DNA of 64,000 bases from Dichotomocladium elegans (GCA_025716815.1 JAIXMN010000004.1:1364001-1428000); one strand, 5' to 3'; positions 50,581 to 62,257 are shown, counted from the first letter of the stretch. A program made the numbers and translations. The notes: generated from the letters alone by a model not told the origin.

Positions 50581-50953
50581 GATTGCTGCGAGCGAAAGAG
50601 ACGATAGGTCCCCATCGTCCTCGGTAAATTCACATTTGGATTATTTTCCCTTGTTGACAGTAGGGCAATATCTGAATGCTATCTATTTGTTGAATAAATA
50701 TAGGAAACTCAAATTTTGATAGGGCACACGTCAGTTGATTATTTGCTAGATTATATAGAGTTGACGTGAAGGGCGTGTACATAACAATGCGACTGCATTT
50801 AATTCATGTCAACCAGAGACCAGCCCAGCAATCTCCCAGCAGAGCAGTAAAAAACTGGGCAAAGAAATCGGAGTTGCAGGCCTAAATAAATTTTCGCTGG
50901 AGAGTACCTTCATAATGTTCTTCCTCTTCTCTGATTAATCTTATCAGTCAACA
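50581..50953. other. Divergent promoter region Sel1 / eS4
   Basis: 373 bp between the two start codons; AT-rich, with no element I can name. Confidence 0.5.
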
Positions 50954-52131
50954 ATGGTACGTACGCCGATGCAGTTACGCGCATCATAACTCCATGAACA
51001 ACTTGATATGTGGATGGATGGATAGATGTTTGCGGATGACCGATAAAAGCGCAAAAAACAGGTCTTTAATTTTTGATGTGTCCATTAGGCTCGTGGTCCC
51101 AAGAAGCACATGAAGCGCTTGAATGCTCCCAAGCACTGGATGCTTGACAAGCTTTTGGGTAAATTTCACCGAAACTTTTACGATGGATTATGATGATCTT
51201 GCAAAAATATATGTCAAGCTCAACAGTCGGATTCGAATGACGATTTTTTGCGATCTGAATCCATCAATAATTTGAATGTCATTGAAAGTCGGTACTGATC
51301 TACCCTCTTTCTTATAGGTTCGTATGCCCCCAAGCCCAGCTCCGGTCCCCACAAGACCCGCGAGTGCTTGCCCCTTGTCATCTTCTTGCGTAACCGCTTG
51401 AAGTACGCCTTGAACGGCCGCGAAGTTCAGGCCATCCTTATGCAGCGTCTCGTCAAGGTTGACAACAAGGTCCGCACTGACAGCACCTTCCCTGCTGGTT
51501 TCATGGGTAAGTTTGAGTTTTGAAAATTGCTCGAGACAGTGCTCTATATACGAGAAGAAACTGCGGAACAGAATGTTAAACGGAGGTATTCAATTCAGAT
51601 GTCATCTCCATTGAGAAGACCGGCGAGAACTTCCGTCTTGTCTACGATGTCAAGGGTCGCTTCGCCATCCACCGCATCACCGATGAGGAGGCCAAGTACA
51701 AGCTCTGCCGTGTTCGCAAGGTCTTGGTTGGCAAGAAGGGTATCCCTTACATCACCACCCACGATGGCCGCACCATCCGTTACCCCGATCCCGCCATCAA
51801 GGCTAACGACTCCGTTCGTTTCGATTTGGAGAACAACAAGATCACCGACTTTGTCAAGTTCGACATTGGCAATGTCTGCATGGTCACTGGTGGTCGTAAC
51901 ATTGGCCGTGTTGGTGTCATTGTCCACCGTGAGCGCCACATTGGTGGTTTCGACATCGTCCACGTCAAGGATTCCTTGGACCGTGTCTTTGCCACCCGTA
52001 TCTCCAACGTTTTTGTCATTGGTTCTGGCAACAAGCCCTGGATCTCTCTCCCCAGAGGCAAGGGTGTCAAGTTGACCATTGCTGAAGAGCGTGACCGCCG
52101 CAGAGCCGCTGCCGCTGCTGCCGCTAACTAA
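50954..52131 (+). CDS. RPS4: Cytosolic ribosomal protein eS4
   Basis: Small-subunit ribosomal protein. Four exons, 50954-50956 (the ATG alone), 51089-51158, 51318-51506 and 51599-52131, give 264 aa. Family signatures are complete: [20 protein letters not shown] at the N-terminus, [60 protein letters not shown], then the KOW-type region ([20 protein letters not shown]) and the C-terminal [20 protein letters not shown]. Codon use is strongly biased, as for tef1. The start codon is a one-codon exon followed at once by a GTACGT donor, a layout typical of some ribosomal protein genes. Confidence 0.97.
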
Positions 52132-54280
52132 GCGTCTGCGTCATAGTTGCATGATAATAAAAGGTCTTTTTCGAGCCATTCGCCTATTCGTTTAGAGGAG
52201 AAATAAATATCATTCTGGCTATTAGTCCCGGAAGCGATATTACAAAGTTTTGTATTTCGATATCAATTCCGTCAGTATGTGACCTGTGGCGACTAGGATG
52301 AAACGCTCAGAAGGAGCTCGTCGACATTATTGTGTCTGTCGCAATAATAAACCATGCGGTCTAATGTGTGTGAGTCGATCTATGCGATGGCCTCCGGAAT
52401 TCCAGGGATCAACCTTTTCAATAGAGAGTACCTTATTTTTGGGCCATAGCCTTTATACTTTATTTCAAAAATAAATTTCGCAAGAGAGGAAAATTATGAC
52501 GCATATAAAGTAAAATAAATGTCGGATAAATAAGGCCGAGACATATCCGTTAGTCAACAGAATATCAGCCCCTTCTTACTTTCTAACTTACCACGAAGGT
52601 AGCTAAGTGTGCCATTGCGGTAAACAATGGCGAAAGAGGGAAGAAAGGAAGGATTCGAAGCTGTTGATTATCGACGGCGGATGCGACGGCGGAATGATTG
52701 GACGAAGGAAACGACTACACTAGCAGCAGAAGCATCGCGGGAAGCAACGGAGGAAGCAGACGAACAAAGATACCTCGACGTAGACATGGTGGGAGACCTG
52801 CGCGGGTGCAGCCAAACCTCGGTCCCACCCAAAGCCCATATGCTCTCCTCTCGAGGCACTTGAGTTGGGCTGATATCGTTATTTACAGAGAATCACGAAT
52901 ATTAGAAACTGCAGAATGGAACAATTCAGTATGATCGTGTTGCATACCGTTCAAGGCACAAGTGAGGAAGTTGAATTTGGTAATGAAAATCAGTTGCCCA
53001 AGTCCGAGTTATTGATAATAAAATTGATCCAGAAATAATCACAAGTGGACGCATTAATGAGTACACGTAGACACATTAAATAGTGCACCAAATCACACTG
53101 TCACCACTGATACCACTTCGGTCTTATAAGACTATGATGCTTTAACCGAATACCAAGTATTGGCACATAGGACAATTGCGCTTTGAAACAGTCCGAACCA
53201 ACATCTATTATGCGATCTTGATTAGGTACCAAGCAAGACCTCAACAGAATTATTAAGAAATTCGATGGCCTTACCAAACAACACTATTCCAGAACCCAAA
53301 CTTAACATATTATAAATCAAATTGTCGATTGGAAATCATACACATATTCTTAACCATTCAAGCTAGTCTAAACATTCCATTAGTTAGTACGTATTACAAT
53401 AAAGATCAGGTCCTGTTTTATTCTCCTGTTACGAAGTCCGCTTTATCAAGTATAACTTATTTTCCAATATATATAAAACCTCAAGTGCTTAGTATCTAAA
53501 AGCCATGATGTGATCAATAATTGGCGTCTCATTTTGCCCCTCTCTTGCCTTAAGTTCTACTCCTCGACAACATCCTTTTGTTGGCTTGATAATAAGAGGT
53601 TATTGTGTTTTCGTAGTGACGACAGCCTATTTTATTGCTCCGTTTTCGCTGCCTAGTCCACCTTACACCGCCATTATATTGATATCATCAAGCTGGTTTT
53701 AGAAAACTTTCATCGTACCAGCCCAAACACCAGATCAAAGTCTGTCAAAAATGTCTTTCCGCCATCGTAAAAACAAGCCTCCTTGAACTTGGGCAAAAGT
53801 TTCCAGTAATTACACGACTTGCCTTTGAAGCAACATCCGCCTACCATTCGACTCCGCTTTCCGATATTGGTGAGGACGCTCTTTCGTCAACCATCGGCCC
53901 CTGCAATCACGCTCCTTTGCGCCTTCAGACACCATGACTGTCTTGTGCATACCATCAGCTCGTATTAGTATTCATTGGCACGCCCACAACCACTTAATCC
54001 GCCTTCGTCATCCATCAATACCATTGCACATACTCGTAGTAATCACCACCGAGAGCTAACTCATTAAACTCCTTATTATGGCATGTGCTTTTACGTTGTT
54101 CACGTCTTTATTTGGTACCATGTACGGAACTATCAGAGTGATAGGATTGTAAATCAACGTCGCATACTCTACTTACTTTTGCTGTATACCTGGAAAGGCC
54201 CATCACAGTTGCTGTCTGTTACGACAGTTGGCTAAACATCTGTAAGAATGAGAAACAAAACCTTCGAAATACCTCAGCTT
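52132..54280. other. Intergenic, nothing assigned
   Basis: 2.1 kb. AT-rich after 52.9 kb. A block at 53690-54050 has irregular coding-like composition on both strands but many stops; it may be an unrecognised element relic. No RNA gene seen. Confidence 0.5.
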
Positions 54281-55260
54281 TAAGTTGTTGGATGCTTCAC
54301 TGTTTCGGGTCATCAACCTCTCGCTTTCCAAGAACCTATTAAGTTCTACTTTGACTTTTGACGACTGGCCAAAAGTGCTCAACCGGATTGAGTTCAGCCG
54401 AGTATGGTGGAAGATAAACACATCGATATCCTTGAGAGTCGATGTATGTAGACATATCCTCAGACTTATGGATAGGTGCATTGCCCATTACCTCCTTCAT
54501 ATGTTCATATTTCTCCATCTCGTCCATTATAGCCTTTGGGAAGCCTAGGCAGTGTCCACTTACAGTTCCTCTGCTCATAACTTCATTGGCCTGCCCTCCT
54601 TCTTTGCTTGATTGTTGGTTGTGGTAGTCTCGAGCTACATTTAATGATGCCTGATGCAGAAATTACTCCCAAGATTGTGGTTGTCTTTGCTCTTGTCTTT
54701 GGTATTGTGACAGCTGCAGGAGTTCCCTTCTTGGACCCTGTCATGCTGCGCTTCATATTAATATCGAATCCAGACTCATCAAGGAAAACGCAGTTTTTTT
54801 TTTGTAAAGTCAGTGTTGGTCCTGTCCCATTTGCGCATCCCCCAGTCAAGGCGTTTTTGGATCTTTGTAGCGTCATTCCTGTCTACAGGTCAAGACCGAG
54901 CCATTTTCAATGACAAGTTGTATTCGTTTTTCTAAATCAATGGAGCGTGTCTTCAGATACTTTGAGAACCTCGACTCTCTGGAGCAGTCGATCCATCAGC
55001 TGCTCTAGGGCAATGGATGGGTCCTTATTAACGTATACTAAAATAACGCTCTTATGCACTTCATTGAGAATACGCGAACGACCCCTGGCATTAGGTTCTT
55101 AAAGATGCTGCCAGCGTTGTTCCCGTACTGTAATGCCCATCACTGGGCTGAACGAACATGGATTCCTAACAGCTCAAGACCTTCTCAAACATCAATTTGA
55201 AAATCTGACCTTGCATTGGTCAGTGTACGCTGTGTAACTGCGCTTGGTCACCGCTTCTTT
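54281..55260 (-). mobile_element. Tc1/mariner transposase relic (copy 2)
   Basis: Minus-strand blocks in order: VHKSVILVYVNKDPSIALEQ and LMDRLLQRVEVLKVSEDTLH (55080-54930, helix-turn-helix side), FLDESGFDINMKRSM (about 54780, first catalytic acid context), TTTILGVISASGIIKCS, and GYRCVYLPPYSAELNPVEHF W (about 54390, last DDE motif context). The YLPPYSxELNPxExxW signature identifies a Tc1-like DDE transposase. Stops and shifts interrupt it in several places, and the residue before the NAPIH block is Gly where the family has Asp, so it is inactive. Shares sequence with copy 1 at 30.9-31.5 kb. Terminal repeats not identified. Confidence 0.75.
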
Positions 55261-55885
55261 CGTCGGAATATCATTATCCTTTCGCTTGGGAATATGGGTG
55301 GTAGTAAGGAGAGAGATATCTCTGCAAGATATGCTACGCAGATATTTAGTGCGAGAACAAACGATTGGCAGAGAGTACTTTTCTTCATCAACAATATAGT
55401 CCGTAGGTTCAGCGCACCACGCGTATCAATGACATGACCTTGGCCATCTTTATAGAGATGGATTCGTATTCTGGGCAAAACGCGGTTTTGATTTTGCGAG
55501 AAAATAATGTTATGTACGTAGTGTTCTTGAACCCCGCTTCTTCCGTCGGAATTTCAGCTTATCGAGAGATATCGCAATAAGAAGATCAAGGTTGCGTTAT
55601 GATAACCCTTTGCTTATCAGCAATGTGACGTTGCTCATCCTCGCAACATGGTAAATTGGCCATTATAAAACACAAAATGTGTAGCACAAGGAAAGAGTTA
55701 AATGCTTGCCGAACACGACCCTCATTTTTGTCCTGAGAAATTGCACACGGGCGGTTTGCGTAGATGGCTGAGTGACTCCGACTTCTATTAAATCACGTGA
55801 TCATTATTAGTTGTGTGCACGGTGAAGGCGGTTCTTTTCGAAGGCTCTCTTCACTCTTATTTTTCTTTTGTCCTTGGAAATCTTG
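55261..55885. other. Flank of Tc1 relic and promoter of RNF5-like gene
   Basis: The motif GCTTCTTTCGTCGGAATATCA at 55255 recurs, diverged, at 55529 (CGCTTCTTCCGTCGGAATTTC) and resembles sequence at 31495, so part of this belongs to the element family. CT-rich leader just before the ATG at 55886. Confidence 0.5.
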
Positions 55886-57030
55886 ATGACATCGATGAGC
55901 AGCGCTCCTCAACTTGATGACGATCAAGGAACTCCTTCGCTATCATGCAGTGCCACACCAATGACGAATCTGGAGGACTCGGCGGACACTTTAACAGCGG
56001 ATGCTCTAGAACCATCGACTACGTCCGGACCAGCAACAGAAGAGGATCCTCAAGCTCCCCAAAGCGATAATGACAATAGCATGCCTGAACAACTTTTACC
56101 AGAACGAAAGCGAAGCCAATTCTCTTACAATGCCAATGAGCTACGACGACGCCATGCAAAAGCAGTAGAAAAGACCGAGTCATCGTCCAATAATACCTCA
56201 AGTAATAATAATAATAATGTAAATGGGAGCAACATCCATGGCAGCGGAAGCAGTGGCAGCAGCAGTGGCGGTGGCGGCTTTTACGAGTGTAATATATGGT
56301 ATGCGAGAGTGTCTCATAACATTGAAAGTATCAGGATTCGCTCAAAAACGAGGGACATTTCTTTTAGTTTTGATACCGCGACACATCCTGTTCTTACAGT
56401 TTGCGGGCATTTGTTCTGGCAAGTAACAGAACAAAAACGGGCGGAAGATGCAATTGAGTAAGAAACTGACCGGCTATGCACTATAAAAAATAGCTGGTCC
56501 TGTTTGGCTCAATGGCTCAATGCACAAGCGCGGAACCCTACATGCCCTGTATGTAAGGCGGGGTGTGGCAAAGACAAGGTGATTCCTGTGTATGGACGAG
56601 GAAGAGAAGAAAAGGATCCGAGGTATGTGTAAGACAGGATGGAAAAAGAGAAGTTTGGGGATTCGACAGTTTACCCATGTCTCTAGAAATGATCCGTCGA
56701 TACCCACTCGCCCTCCTGGCCAGCGCCCTCCCCCGCTTCGTGATCCTAACGTCCCTCGATCTTCGTTTTTCCATCAGCCTTTCCGAGGGACCATGCATGG
56801 AGGCGGGAACATTTCCGTATCGGCCGGCATTGGCCTTTTTCCTTTCGGTATTACGTTTGTACGTTGCAGTCACTGGAGTTGCCCGGTTTTCATTCCGCTC
56901 AATAATTTTATGCACAATTTAGAATTTCCCATCCAATGGTGGTTACGGACAGCCCGGTCAGGGATCTTTTATGTCCCGGTTGATATTCATGGTGGTGATC
57001 TTATTCATCGCAGCTGTGATATTTTATTAG
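55886..57030 (+). CDS. RNF5/RMA1-like membrane-anchored RING E3 ligase
   Basis: ER-membrane ubiquitin ligase type acting in protein quality control. Five exons, 55886-56298, 56368-56418, 56494-56622, 56687-56858 and 56923-57030, give 290 aa. A disordered acidic and Ser/Gly/Asn-rich N-terminus (about 130 residues) precedes a C3HC4 RING: FYECNIC/FDTATHPVLTVCGHLFC/W, then SCLAQWLNAQARNPTCPVCK. The following KDKVIPVYGRGREEKDPR is characteristic of RMA1/RNF5/RNF185. A Pro/Gly linker leads to a C-terminal hydrophobic anchor, FMSRLIFMVVILFIAAVIFY. The second intron is GC-AG (TTCTG/GCAAGT), right inside the RING. The N-terminal extension is longer than in animal RNF5. Converges with the universal stress gene, 57 bp between stops. 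Confidence 0.93.
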
Positions 57031-57087
57031 TAGACCCACATTTTTACATACGTTGGCTCAAGTTATTGTTTCATATATTGTCATGAT

Positions 57088-58351
57088 TTAATTGGGATAA
57101 CTGTCGACGCTGTTGCTGCGATGGACATTCGGAGCAGACGGGGTTGCGCCAGCGACCTCGTCAACCCTAAGTTGACCACTGCGTACACTCTGGCTAAGCT
57201 TTTGTGCCGCAGTTAGTTTCTTCTTGCTGATCTTCGTCTTTTTTTGCGGTCGGACAACCGATACAGGAATTGGGGCATTATGAACAAGGAAAGTGGACAC
57301 ACTTCCCATAAGTAGGCTATCCATGTAAAACCGAATATTAGCCTCGATAGCGGTGGATTACCCACCGTCAATTTCGTAGGGACAAAGATTACCCTTTGAA
57401 TGCTCCCTTTTCTCGCGAGCCGCAGACAACCATCGTCAGAGGAGTGTTGCAAATCTAATATTGGATGAGAATCTACAAAGACAGATGTCTACGGCCCATT
57501 TTTAAGTCTTACCAAGTCTAATAAAGCCTCCTTTGTTTGGCCGGCTATCGAATAAATGACGATTTTGATGTTAAATAGGAGCATTTCACCCAACTTCGTG
57601 CGCACTTGAGATATCAGTGACTTGGATTTACGATCAAGCTACAGGAAGTGATTGCCGCGGGGTTGAGTTTGGGGAGCTAAAGTGAGACATGACCATTGAA
57701 GTGGAACCAGCCAGAAATCTTTCCACCCAGTCCCTTGCTTACCTCCTGCCATAGGCGGTATTTTTCGTCATCTGCCATATCGTCGACGTCGTCCTCTGTG
57801 CTCACAACAGTCGCCACGTGCACCTCGTCACCATCGCGAAGCATTGTTCCCATGGCCCAGCTCATTGCATAGAGGCTTTCCTCCCCAAAATCACAGGCCA
57901 TAAAGTATTTTCTCGACTTCTTCACGGGTTTATGGGCCGCCAGACCATAAGTGAAACTAACGACAATGCGATCGGGCTCGGTGACCGTCATGGGCGGCTC
58001 CGAAAAGACAAGTTCGGGCGGTCGGGAATACCCCTGGATTGATTTCTTTCGCCCTGGCGTCTGCTCTTCCTCAAACGGGATCTGTCGGTTGCTCTCTGTG
58101 GTTCGGTAGAGCTCAGGATCCCGCAGTTCAAGGTCATCCTCGTAATACTCGTCGTCTGAACTGTAGCGATAGGTGCGTCCGCTGGCTACTCCAGCATCGG
58201 ATGAGTCATCGTCAGACGAATCGTCTTCATCACCAATTATCTTATTTGGATCTCGTTTGGCGACAATAACTGCTTCCTTCACTCGACGGTCTTCTTCGCT
58301 GTCTCGATTGAGCTCTTCAATTTCTTGTGCTAACAAAGCATCGAGATCCAT
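57088..58351 (-). CDS. Universal stress protein A family member
   Basis: Four minus-strand exons, 57743-58351, 57513-57638, 57393-57454 and 57088-57316, give 341 aa. The N-terminal 130 residues are acidic and Asp/Ser-rich (EDDSSDDDSSDAGVASGRTY), followed by the USP fold: RKYFMACDFGEESLYAMSWA, DGDEVHVATVVSTED, LGEMLLFNIKIVIYSIAGQT, PLTMVVCGSREKGAFKG/LLM, GSVSTFLVHNAPIPVSVVRP. The ATP motif is normally GX2GX9G(S/T); here the second Gly is Glu (GSRE) while the last GS is kept. A basic Lys tail (KKTKISKKK) follows. Fungal USP proteins of this shape are poorly studied; stress-related nucleotide binding is the family view. The start is the first ATG after the leader. Confidence 0.88.
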
Positions 58352-58939
58352 AGCTGCAGGGTTTGTTTGATGATGGTTCTTCAATGAAAACCACACAGAG
58401 CATTTTCAGTACATGCAATGAATAAACTACAGCAGTTACTTACACGAGGATTGGGAGGTGGTGACTTAAAACTGACCTTCATTCAGATACGCTCTGAACT
58501 AAAGGGCGGTACATCCGAAAATGGGAGAGCTTCCCTTGGGACTTGGGGCTCCGCTGAAAGTGATGAGGTGTGTGTTTTGGGGGAGGGTGAAAGCAGCTGG
58601 CCTATGGAAATTTTGGGGGGTGGGGCGCGGGACCAAGTAACAGCCCATCCTATTTGGATACTCGTTTTCAACAACCAATCAGGAAGCTGACACATAGAAA
58701 TGAAGCACACACTTGGGTTCAGCTTATTCATTGCCGCCCAGCACTCACACTTTGAAGACTTGGTCTTTTTCTCTCTCTTCTTAGCTATTTCTCTGCTGTC
58801 ATTTTCGATCCTTCGCATCTACTAATCAACAAAGTATTTCTTCACTCAATTCCTAAAGGCTGATTCCTGCGCTCTCGTTTTCTCCGTACACCTCGCAGCC
58901 CGCGAAGAAACGCAACATAACGCATAATCCGCCACGCTC
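58352..58939. other. Divergent promoter region USP / Yippee
   Basis: 588 bp; a G-rich tract at 58612-58630. No element recognised. Confidence 0.5.
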
Positions 58940-59559
58940 ATGGGACTCAAGTACCGAACTTTTCTCGAAGGTAGTTCAGTCTACGGCTGCAGCAATTGCA
59001 AGACCCACCTGTCGACGAGCGATGCTGTTCTGTCAAGGGTACTTTGCACTCGCTCCCATAAGACTTGACATTAACGATTTTATTCTTTTTCTTCCTCATT
59101 CTAGCAATTCATAGGCCAATTCGGTCAGGCATATCTTTTTGACAGCGTGTACGTATTGATACATGTGCTTTTTGAGGCACCGGAGAAGGCAAGGGTATGT
59201 AAAGGGAGACGGACTGGTGTGCTAATCTCTTTAAGGTTTGCACGCGAAGAGTCAATGTGGTCGAGGGTAAAGCCGAGGATCGAAAGATGGCCACAGGCGT
59301 CCACACAGTAAAAGATATATCATGTGTCCGATGCAAAACACTGCTGGGATGGATCTATGTATGCCTCTGCACCCTCTCGTGGTTCCGTACACAAAACACA
59401 CATACGCACACACATACACACATACACATCCAATCCAAGATATACATTTGTTCTAAACTCGCCTTCGCCCCATAGATACGAGCACACGATCAAGAGAACA
59501 AGTACAAGGAGGGAAAATGTATTCTAGAACGGAAGTTGCTGGCGAATATCGTATGCTGA
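58940..59559 (+). CDS. Yippee zinc-binding protein
   Basis: Small conserved eukaryotic protein of the Yippee/Mis18/cereblon-like fold. Four exons, 58940-59038, 59105-59148, 59250-59358 and 59476-59559, give 111 aa, close to the usual 105-125. Zinc pairs CSNC (residue 18) and CVRC (residue 74) are in place, with [42 protein letters not shown] and KTLLGWIY, then [18 protein letters not shown] at the end. In yeast and animals it is linked to the GID/CTLH ubiquitin ligase (Moh1/YPEL5). The large third intron carries a CA repeat. Its TGA ends at 59559 and the opposite gene's stop codon starts at 59560. Confidence 0.93.
59395..59432. repeat. (CA/ACAT)n repeat in Yippee intron
   Basis: Imperfect ACACAT/ACAC repeat in the last intron of the Yippee gene. 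Confidence 0.75.
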
Positions 59560-60039
59560 TTACCACGAGTTGGCTTGTTCGGCCTCCTCAAGTTTCTTTG
59601 CGTGCTTGTTGACCAGCTCCACAAGGTTGTCGATATTTAACTTGTCGCTATCCAAACCTAACGTCTTGCCGTCTCCTGCATTTAACCTTTTTAGCGAAAT
59701 ATCCCCCTCTAACCGAGAGCCGTATACAACACATATACATATGTATGTAAAAGAGATATTGAAAAAAATAAAATATAGCACGTACGGTATGTGACATCAA
59801 CTCTTGAGGGAGCGGTGGCGTCTTGAAGGAATTGTGTTGTGATCTTTATTGCTGGATTCAGCTTCCGAGCTTCATCCGTGTTGACGCGATTTAAAAGCAA
59901 CCTAGTGTGATCTACGGTTGAGCGTTTGCAAGGATTGAGGTAGACCGCTCGTTGTTTTTGCTGAGTACCTTGAGGCTTTGGAGGCCTTGTTGAACGGTGA
60001 AATTGCAATCTTGATTTCGTTAATATGCCTCAAGAACAT
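59560..60039 (-). CDS. MRPL44: Mitochondrial ribosomal protein mL53
   Basis: Large-subunit mitoribosome protein of the thioredoxin-fold L53 family (yeast Mrpl44). Three minus-strand exons, 59969-60039, 59786-59901 and 59560-59675, give 100 aa. It begins MFLRHINEIKIAISPFNKAS, then RLLLNRVNTDEARKLNPAIK, TAPSRVDVTYR/DGKTLGLD, and ends in a helix, NIDNLVELVNKHAKKLEEAE. The F/N-K-AS-R-x-LL and V-V-(F/Y)-DG pattern is what I know of L53. Assignment is by pattern on a short protein, so some doubt remains. Divergent from OLA1 with 307 bp between the starts. Confidence 0.75.
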
Positions 60040-60111
60040 GGTTGGTGTGTGTCAAGGAAAACAAAAACAAAAAATAAAAAGAATCCCGACAGCCCTTTTA
60101 GGCACACTCGA

Positions 60112-60140
60112 CAATCACGCACGCACGCACACACACACGG
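60112..60140. repeat. CACG/CA repeat
   Basis: CACGCACGCACGCACACACACACG in the mL53/OLA1 promoter region; seen directly. Confidence 0.85.
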
Positions 60141-60346
60141 CCCAGCCCCCCGCACCCGAGTGGGTGTGCGCTGCGTGTGTGAGGGCGCGCTCACCTTTTT
60201 CGTGAATGACGTCAAAAATGTAAAATTTTTGAACTGCTTCGATTTTTTATTTCCCTTCCAACTTTCTTTCCACTCAGTTCGCTAGAGTAAGTCTTCTACA
60301 ACATGACACATTAATCCCCATCAAACCACTCAATCGATCTCCAGCC

Positions 60347-61667
60347 ATGCCACCAAAGAAGGCCGCCAAGGAAGAGAAGCTTTTGTTGGGTCGTCCCTCC
60401 AACAATCTGAAGATCGGTGTCGTCGGTCTTCCAAACGTTGGCAAGTCCACGTTCTTCAACGCCTTGACGAAGTCGTCTGCTGCTGCCGAAAACTACCCCT
60501 TCTGTACCATCGGTACGCATTCACAGGTTACGAATCCTTGCTGATGCAATGGCTGACATCAAACTTCGTGTAGACCCCGAGGAGTCCCGCGTGGCTGTTC
60601 CAGACGAGCGCTTCGACTGGCTGTGCAAGCACTATAAGCCAGCGAAGGAAATCCCCGCCTTTGTAAGCTAGAGGCAGAATGAACAACTATGTTATGTGAA
60701 GCTGACAAATATGATTTTACAGCTGACGGTTATTGATATCGCTGGTCTGGTGAAGGGTGCTGCGAGCGGTGCTGGTCTCGGTAACGCCTTCTTGTCACAC
60801 ATCAAGGCTGTCGATGCCATTTTCCATGTTGTGCGTGCCTTCGACGATGCCGATGTTACCCACGTCGAGGGTGATCTTGATCCTCTTCGCGATATGGAGA
60901 TCATTCACGAAGAGCTTCGTCTGAAGGATGAGGAGTTCCTGAGCAAGCAGGCGGCCGAGCTTGGTGCAGCTGTAAAGCGCGTTGGACACGGTGGTAATGC
61001 TGCCGATAAGGCTCGCAAGGAGGAGTATGCTGTGGTTGAGAAGGTCTACGAATACGTTAAGAGTGGCAAGGAAGTCCGCCACGGCACCTGGACTAACAAA
61101 GAAATCGAGGTGATCAACACTCTCCACCTCATCACTGCCAAGCCTGTCATCTATCTCGCCAACGTTAGCGAGAAGGACTTTTTGCGCAAGAAGAACAAAT
61201 GGTTGCCCAAGATCAAGGCTTGGATCGACGCGAACTCGCCTGGTGATCTTATGATCCCTTACTCCGGCGCACTCGAGTACCGTCTCTCGATCATCGAAGA
61301 TCCTGCTGAAAAGGCAGAAACACTCAAGGAGCTCGGCGTCAATTCCATGCTTCCCAAGATCATCGTCGCTGGTTACAATGCTCTTCAGCTCATCTATTAC
61401 TTCACTGGTGGTCCCGATGAAGTCCGTGCCTGGACAATTCGCCGCACGACAAAGGCTCCTCAAGCTGCAGGTGTTATCCACTCTGATTTCGAGCGAGGTT
61501 TCATCATGGCTGAAGTTATGAAATACGAGGATCTTAAGGAATACGGCAACGATGCTGCGGTGAAGGCAGCTGGTAAATATATGCAAAAGGGCAAGGATTA
61601 CGTTGTCGAGGACGGCGACATCATCTACTTCAAGTTCAACGTCACCGCCCCTGCCAAGAAGAAATAG
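60347..61667 (+). CDS. OLA1: Obg-like ATPase OLA1 (YchF family)
   Basis: Ribosome-associated P-loop NTPase of the TRAFAC class that prefers ATP. Three exons, 60347-60512, 60574-60662 and 60723-61667, give 399 aa. G1 is [15 protein letters not shown]2 region NYPFCTIDPEE, G3 [12 protein letters not shown], and the position of NKxD is NVSE (LANVSEKDF), the YchF-specific change that gives ATP preference. The coiled-coil insertion ([17 protein letters not shown]) and C-terminal TGS domain ([52 protein letters not shown]) are complete. Codon bias is high; expressed strongly, as expected. Antisense open frame of 293 codons is a shadow. Confidence 0.97.
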
Positions 61668-61937
61668 AGTTCCCATTTCCCTTCCCTTTATTCCTTGTTT
61701 GTCCTAAATTCTCTATCCACCTCGTCAAGTGTAAGCCTCACAGGATGAGCTTTGTAAAAATTATTAAATATTTGTTTTAGCTTCAATACCCGAAGGTAAA
61801 TCTTTCTGTTATGGACTGCTCTGTTTTTCGAGCTGTTGCTACGACTACTATTCCTTACTTATTGCGTGTGATGATTCATAACAAAGGAAGAAATAAAAAG
61901 ATGTGTCTACAGGTAACGAAAGATGTCGCTTCGGGTT
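61668..61937. other. OLA1 3' UTR region
   Basis: No gene; AT-rich, contains AATAAA-like signals at about 61760 and 61890. Confidence 0.5.
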
Positions 61938-62163
61938 CTACGTGTATGCGTCTATAGCATTTTGGAGACCTCTAAATCGGTCAAGAGAAAAAATACGATG
62001 AATTAGAAAAGGTCCAAAGCTACCAAGTACACGGCAATTCGATAGAGACGCCTGGATCAGACCGTCATTCCGTACAGCATACGGGCATTTCATGCATTGA
62101 AACGAGTAGAGAACACAGTGTGTGAGGTTGATTAGAGTGCGCTGCAAACCCTTCTCATCTTAC

Positions 62164-62257
62164 CTCGATCACACCATGGCGAGCCAGCAATAGGCAGAGG
62201 TGATGGTGAAGCTTGCAGGAATGCAAAAAGCAGGAGTACGTACTTTAGCAACTTCAT
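62164..62257 (-). CDS. Possible first exon of a small secreted peptide
   Basis: Minus-strand ATG at 62257 opens a perfect signal-peptide-like start, MKLLKYVLLLFAFLQASPSP, then LPIAGSPWCDR and a GTAAGA donor at 62163. Downstream exons are not settled: a tag-on at 61938-61971 (GLQNAIDAYT) can be reached via a 19-nt exon at 62033-62051, giving 48 aa, but this is weak. No family recognised. Confidence 0.35.

Noticed and set aside
51527..52075. Alternate-frame 182-codon ORF within eS4
   Set aside because: Ser/Thr-rich shadow of the biased eS4 exon.
60795..61676. Minus-strand open frame of 293 codons antisense to OLA1
   Set aside because: Shadow of the biased OLA1 coding strand.
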